Below are positions 60,989 through 64,000 of a DNA stretch of 64,000 nucleotides, piece after piece. Position 1 is the first letter of the stretch, and every line of letters starts with the position of its first letter. The stretch spans positions 1 through 64,000 of the forward strand of contig CAWHOA010000036.1 of the NCBI GenBank assembly GCA_963830885.1, given 5' to 3'. The notes below the pieces were generated by a model. The model made no database searches. It worked only from the letters and a program-made list of their open reading frames with translations, and was not told where the DNA came from. Both the position numbers and the translations under genes were made by a program. The DNA is from JAIBJN01 sp963830885 (GTDB taxonomy: Bacteria; Actinomycetota; Thermoleophilia; Gaiellales; Gaiellaceae).

Positions 60989-62371
60989 CTACCGCGCCGG
61001 CAGGCGGAGCTCGAAGCGCGAGCCCCGCCCGGTCTCCGAGTCGAGGGTCAGGTCGCCGCCGAGTGCGTGGGCGAGCTCGAGCGAGATGGCGAGGCCGAGC
61101 CCGGTGCCACCTCCGTTCTCGCTGACGAACGGCCGGAAGACGCGATCACGGTCGTCGGCCGAGATCCCCGGCCCCGAATCTGCGACCGCCACCACGACCG
61201 AGTCGCGCTCCTGCGAGAGCGCGAGCGAGATCGAGCCGCCATCGGGCGTCCAGGAAAAAGCGTTCGCCAGGAGGTTCGACACGATCTGAAGGACTCGGTC
61301 GCCGTCGGTGTTGACGACCGGATTGCCATCGAGCGCCAGGTCGTAGCGGATCTCCCGGCGCCGGGCTTCCTCCGCGAACGGCTGGAAGCCCTGTTCGACG
61401 AGCCGCCTCAGCTCGACCTCCTCCTCCTCGAGCGTGAAGCTGTGCGCCTCGAGCCGGGCGAGGTCGACGAGGTCGCCGACGAGGCGCGCGAGCCGGTCGG
61501 TGGCGTCGCGGATCACCTCGAGGGACGCCTCGGCGGCCTCTGGATCGTCGGCCAGGCCCTCCCGGAGCGCAGCGACATGCCCGCGGATCGCGGTGATCGG
61601 CGTGCGCAGCTCGTGGGACACGCGGACGAGGAAGTTGCGCTCGTGCGCCTCCGCCTCGGCGAGGCGCTCGGTCATCTCCCGGAACCGATCTGTCAGGTGC
61701 GCGATCTCGTCGCTCCCCGTCGGCTCGGGGAGCACGGTGGAGTAGCGGCGAGCCGCGACCTCGTCCGCAGCGCGGGAGAGGGCGAGCACCGGCTTCGTCA
61801 CGCGCCGCGTCAGGTACCAGACGAGGCCGAGGGCAATCGCAAGCCCGGCGAGCGACGCGAGCCCGAGGCGCGTCATCAGGTCGATCCACCGCTCCTGGAG
61901 CTCGGCGCGCGGCTTGGCGACGATGATCGCCCCGAACGTCTCGCCGCCAACCCGGATCGGATAGGCGGCCGCGAGGTAGGTCCGCTCCATCCCCGGCGGC
62001 ACCAGCTCGAACGTCTGCACCTGGCCGGCGTCCAGCGCCTCCTCGTCGAGCAGGTCGAGCGGGAGCGAATCGAGGCCCGAGGCCTGCCCCGGGAAGATCT
62101 CCACGCCCGCGTAGTAGAGCTGGGAGCCGGTCGCCTCCTCGAGCGACGGCGGGGCGAAGCGCGGCGCCGGGCTGCCCACGTCGATGCTGGACGTCGCCTG
62201 GAGGGTGTAGAGCTCGGCAAGCCCCTCGGCCTGCCGGCGCAGCTCGGCCAAGGTACGCGACTCCGTGTCGTCCTGGAAGAAGCGGACGGCGACGGCGGCG
62301 GTGACGACCGCCGCGACGAGCATGCCGAGCAGGAAGATCGCCGGGAGCCGGAAGCGCAGCGAGCGCAGCAT
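60989..62371 (-). CDS. Sensor histidine kinase
   Basis: This 460-residue kinase has two transmembrane helices (about 8-32 and 168-188) flanking an extracellular sensor domain of some 135 residues. A HAMP domain follows (LTRRVTKPVLALSRAADEV). The dimerisation domain carries the phospho-histidine H253 in VRVSHELRTPI, and the ATPase domain has N, G1 and G2 boxes (NLLANAFSWTPDGG, VADSGPGISADD, GGGTGLGLAIS). It is transcribed after the response-regulator gene, 12 bases downstream, as a two-component pair. Ligand unknown. Confidence 0.93.
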   Translation of the reverse strand: MLRSLRFRLPAIFLLGMLVAAVVTAAVAVRFFQDDTESRTLAELRRQAEGLAELYTLQATSSIDVGSPAPRFAPPSLEEATGSQLYYAGVEIFPGQASGLDSLPLDLLDEEALDAGQVQTFELVPPGMERTYLAAAYPIRVGGETFGAIIVAKPRAELQERWIDLMTRLGLASLAGLAIALGLVWYLTRRVTKPVLALSRAADEVAARRYSTVLPEPTGSDEIAHLTDRFREMTERLAEAEAHERNFLVRVSHELRTPITAIRGHVAALREGLADDPEAAEASLEVIRDATDRLARLVGDLVDLARLEAHSFTLEEEEVELRRLVEQGFQPFAEEARRREIRYDLALDGNPVVNTDGDRVLQIVSNLLANAFSWTPDGGSISLALSQERDSVVVAVADSGPGISADDRDRVFRPFVSENGGGTGLGLAISLELAHALGGDLTLDSETGRGSRFELRLPAR

Positions 62372-62383
62372 TCCGGAGGCCTG

Positions 62384-63115
62384 CTAGCCCATGGAAGCGC
62401 GCGCGGCCTTGGGCTCCGTCGCAGCCTTGTAGCCCACGCCCCAGACGGTGACGATCGGGCAGGCGTCACCGAGCTTCCGCCGCAGCTGGCGGACATGGAC
62501 GTCGACCGTGCGCGTATCGCCGGCGAAGGTATAGCCCCAGACGCGCTCGAGAAGCTGGTCGCGCGTGAGCACGAGCCCGCGATGGTCGAGCAGGTCCCAG
62601 AGGAGGTCGAACTCCTTCGGCGCCAGCTGCACCTCCTCGCCCGCGACGGTCACCTCGCGGCGGCCGGCGTCGACGCGCAGGTCGCCGTGCTCGAGCACCG
62701 AGCTGACGAACTCGCGTCGGTCGGGCCCGGAGCGCCGGAGGATCGACTTCACGCGGGCCACGAGCTCGCCGGGGTTGAACGGCTTGGTGAGGTAGTCGTC
62801 GGCGCCGACCTCGAGGCCGATGATCTTGTCGATGTCCTCGTCCCGCGCGCTGAGCATGAGGATGGGGACGTCGGAGCGCTGCCGGATTCGGCGGCAGACG
62901 TCGATGCCGTCCAGATCGGGCAGCATCAGGTCGAGGATGATAAGCGCGGGCGGGTCGGCGCTCGCCTTCTCGATCGCGTCCCCGCCGGTGCTCGCGATGC
63001 CAACGGCGAAGCCCGCGCGCTTCAGATACATCCCGACGAAGGAGGCGATGCTCGACTCGTCCTCGACGACGAGGATCGACTGCTTCGTCCCGCTCACGAC
63101 CTCGTATGGTGGCAC
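62384..63115 (-). CDS. OmpR/PhoB-type response regulator
   Basis: This 243-residue regulator pairs with the histidine kinase downstream. The receiver has acidic residues VEDES, phospho-acceptor D62 in LIILDLMLPDLDG and K111 in YLTKPF. The winged helix (LAPKEFDLLWDLLDHRGLVLTRDQLLERVWGYTF and TVDVHVRQLRRKL) is of the PhoB type. GTG at 63115 is used; a second GTG 6 codons inside is possible. A Pho-box-like direct repeat lies 570 bases upstream and may be a target. Confidence 0.94.
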   Translation of the reverse strand: MPPYEVVSGTKQSILVVEDESSIASFVGMYLKRAGFAVGIASTGGDAIEKASADPPALIILDLMLPDLDGIDVCRRIRQRSDVPILMLSARDEDIDKIIGLEVGADDYLTKPFNPGELVARVKSILRRSGPDRREFVSSVLEHGDLRVDAGRREVTVAGEEVQLAPKEFDLLWDLLDHRGLVLTRDQLLERVWGYTFAGDTRTVDVHVRQLRRKLGDACPIVTVWGVGYKAATEPKAARASMG

Positions 63116-63146
63116 ACGTACCGGCTGCGCGGGGCGGCTCAGAGGA

Positions 63147-63642
63147 TCACGCCCGGTCGAGCTCGAACGTCCGGGCCCGGCGCGGCCACTGCCTCCATTG
63201 CCCGACGCCGATCCGATACAGACCGGCTACGCCGGTATTGACGGCGTCCAGCGTGAGCGACCCTTTGACGCTTCCGCTTGCGCTGATGCGGCGGCCGCGC
63301 ATGATCGCTTGCCACGGGCCGCCGTTCACGCCCGACCAGACACGACAGCGCAGGTTTCGTCCTGAGCTCTCCACCGTCGTTGCGCTCACGCGGCGGACGA
63401 TGCCGCGGCAGCTCAGATTGGGCCGCCCGCCTCCCACGAGATCGACGATCCGGATACGGCCCTGCCCAACGAGCAACGAGCAACGAGCCCCGGCGGGCGA
63501 TCACCGCACGGCCGTTGCCACCCGAGAGCTCCACGAACTCGGCACCCGGGGTCCGCAGGGCGACCGGGACCGCGCCGGAGGCAGCCTCGGCGGCGCCAAC
63601 CGCCAGGCCCGCGACCGTGACCAAGACCAGGATTCGCCGCAT
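63147..63642 (-). CDS. Secreted hypothetical protein interrupted by a 7-base tandem repeat
   Basis: A signal peptide (RRILVLVTVAGLAVGAAEAA) and a short domain (VELSGGNGRAVIARRGSLLV) are in one frame. The remainder (GQGRIRIVDLVGGGRPNLSC, VNTGVAGLYRIGVGQWRQW) is in another. The break lies in three perfect tandem copies of CAACGAG (63467-63487, plus-strand reading). With two copies the frame is intact and the protein is about 162 residues. The DNA suggests a slippage event, either real or an artefact. Function is unknown. Confidence 0.65.
63467..63487. repeat. Three tandem CAACGAG units
   Basis: Three perfect 7-base units lie inside the secreted-protein gene. Each unit changes the reading frame by one, so copy number decides whether the protein is complete. 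Confidence 0.85.
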
Positions 63643-63687
63643 TCGTACAGAACTATCTTGTCACGGAATGAGACTTCGATTACGGCG

Positions 63688-63705
63688 CTGTAAGGAAACT
63701 GTAAG
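63688..63705 (+). promoter_or_regulatory. Pho-box-like direct repeat
   Basis: CTGTAAG-GAAA-CTGTAAG consists of two identical 7-mers with a 4-base spacer, the geometry of a PhoB-type site (11-base period). It lies between the divergent secreted protein (63642) and the gene at 63777. The regulator encoded at 62384 has a PhoB-like winged helix and could bind it. Confidence 0.5.
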
Positions 63706-63776
63706 CGGGTCGTCGAGAACGACCTCCACGACCCGGCGGTGTCCGCTTCCCTCCCTACCATCGAAGGGGGCTCCGG

Positions 63777-64000
63777 ATGGACGAACATGTACGGCATGAC
63801 CGCACGCTGCGCCTCCTCGAGGCGCGCCTGGAGGCACTCGCGAGCGCCTGCGAGCGCACCCCCCGCGGCGACCGCCGCTTCGACACGGAGATCGCCGCGG
63901 CCGCGGCCGCGACACGCCACGCGGTCGAGCTCGGCCTGATCAGCGCTCCGGAGGCCAACTCGGTCTGGGCCGCGGTCGCCCGCCGCCACCCGGACGCTCG
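63777..64000 (+). CDS. Hypothetical protein, truncated by the window edge
   Basis: An open frame starts with ATG at 63777 after AAGGGGG and runs without a stop to the window end. The 74 visible residues are helical and alanine-rich (HDRTLRLLEARLEALASACE, FDTEIAAAAAATRHAVELGL, SAPEANSVWAAVARRHPDA). No domain is recognised. The frame-consistent codon use and upstream Pho-box-like repeat support a real gene; the end lies outside the window. Confidence 0.55.
   Translation, partial: MDEHVRHDRTLRLLEARLEALASACERTPRGDRRFDTEIAAAAAATRHAVELGLISAPEANSVWAAVARRHPDA

Noticed and set aside
60515..63241. Plus-strand frame of 908 residues through the kinase and regulator genes
   Set aside because: Only its first 28 residues belong to a real gene (the coiled-coil protein, before its frameshift); the rest is antisense to the two-component pair.

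Overview
The window is one high-GC (roughly 70%) bacterial chromosome segment, densely coding, with many GTG and TTG starts and 4-base stop/start overlaps. Gene content points to an actinobacterium, most probably class Thermoleophilia (Gaiella/Solirubrobacter-like). The reasons are a division/cell-wall (dcw) cluster without ftsA, a MurE with the meso-diaminopimelate motif DNPR, split gcvPA/gcvPB genes, and a fused SecDF. The class is an inference; the gene identities rest on motifs.

Layout. 0-6 kb: a secreted glucose/sorbosone dehydrogenase-type protein, a marR-MFS-threonine aldolase operon and divergent rlmN. 6-13.4 kb (minus): ankyrin, cupin and HEAT-like genes coupled to the end of a glycine cleavage operon (gcvT-gcvH-gcvPA-gcvPB), preceded by tryptophanase. 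13.5-28.5 kb (minus): the dcw cluster in transcription order mraZ, rsmH, ftsL, ftsI, murE, murF, mraY, murD, ftsW, murG, murC, murB, ftsQ, ftsZ. mraZ has a MraZ-box promoter and ftsZ its own promoter. 28.6-37.3 kb: a small acidic protein, a PfkB kinase, a sigma factor coupled to ogt, a 5-oxoprolinase/hydantoinase-like hyuA-hyuB pair, a CGNR regulator divergent from a cupin-glycosylase-azlC-azlD operon. 37.4-42.4 kb: three paralogous secreted LVIVD-type beta-propeller proteins, each ending in a near-identical terminator. 42.4-52.6 kb: a LigD-like polymerase domain, a metallo-beta-lactamase-fold protein, a 962-residue LuxR/ATPase regulator divergent from a RibD/DHFR-like reductase, an ECF sigma/anti-sigma pair, secreted small proteins and an atypical response regulator. 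52.8-60.5 kb (minus): queA-tgt-yajC-secDF-phasin-like-ubiB. 60.5-64 kb: a coiled-coil protein, a histidine kinase/response regulator pair, a secreted protein and a truncated final gene.

Data quality matters here. Nine otherwise well-conserved genes (murB, murG, murD, ftsI, a glycosylase, the third LVIVD gene, two small hypothetical genes and a secreted protein) are each broken by one small indel, mostly at short homopolymers. Several are essential, so most breaks are probably consensus errors rather than real pseudogenes. They are annotated as single genes with the shift site given.

The most interesting non-coding signals are an inverted-repeat leader whose 3' arm contains the Shine-Dalgarno of ftsL and, in a related copy, of ubiB; a two-copy structured intergenic repeat (5.9 and 59.4 kb); the MraZ boxes; and a Pho-box-like direct repeat near the right edge. 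No tRNA, rRNA, CRISPR array, insertion sequence or integrase was seen.
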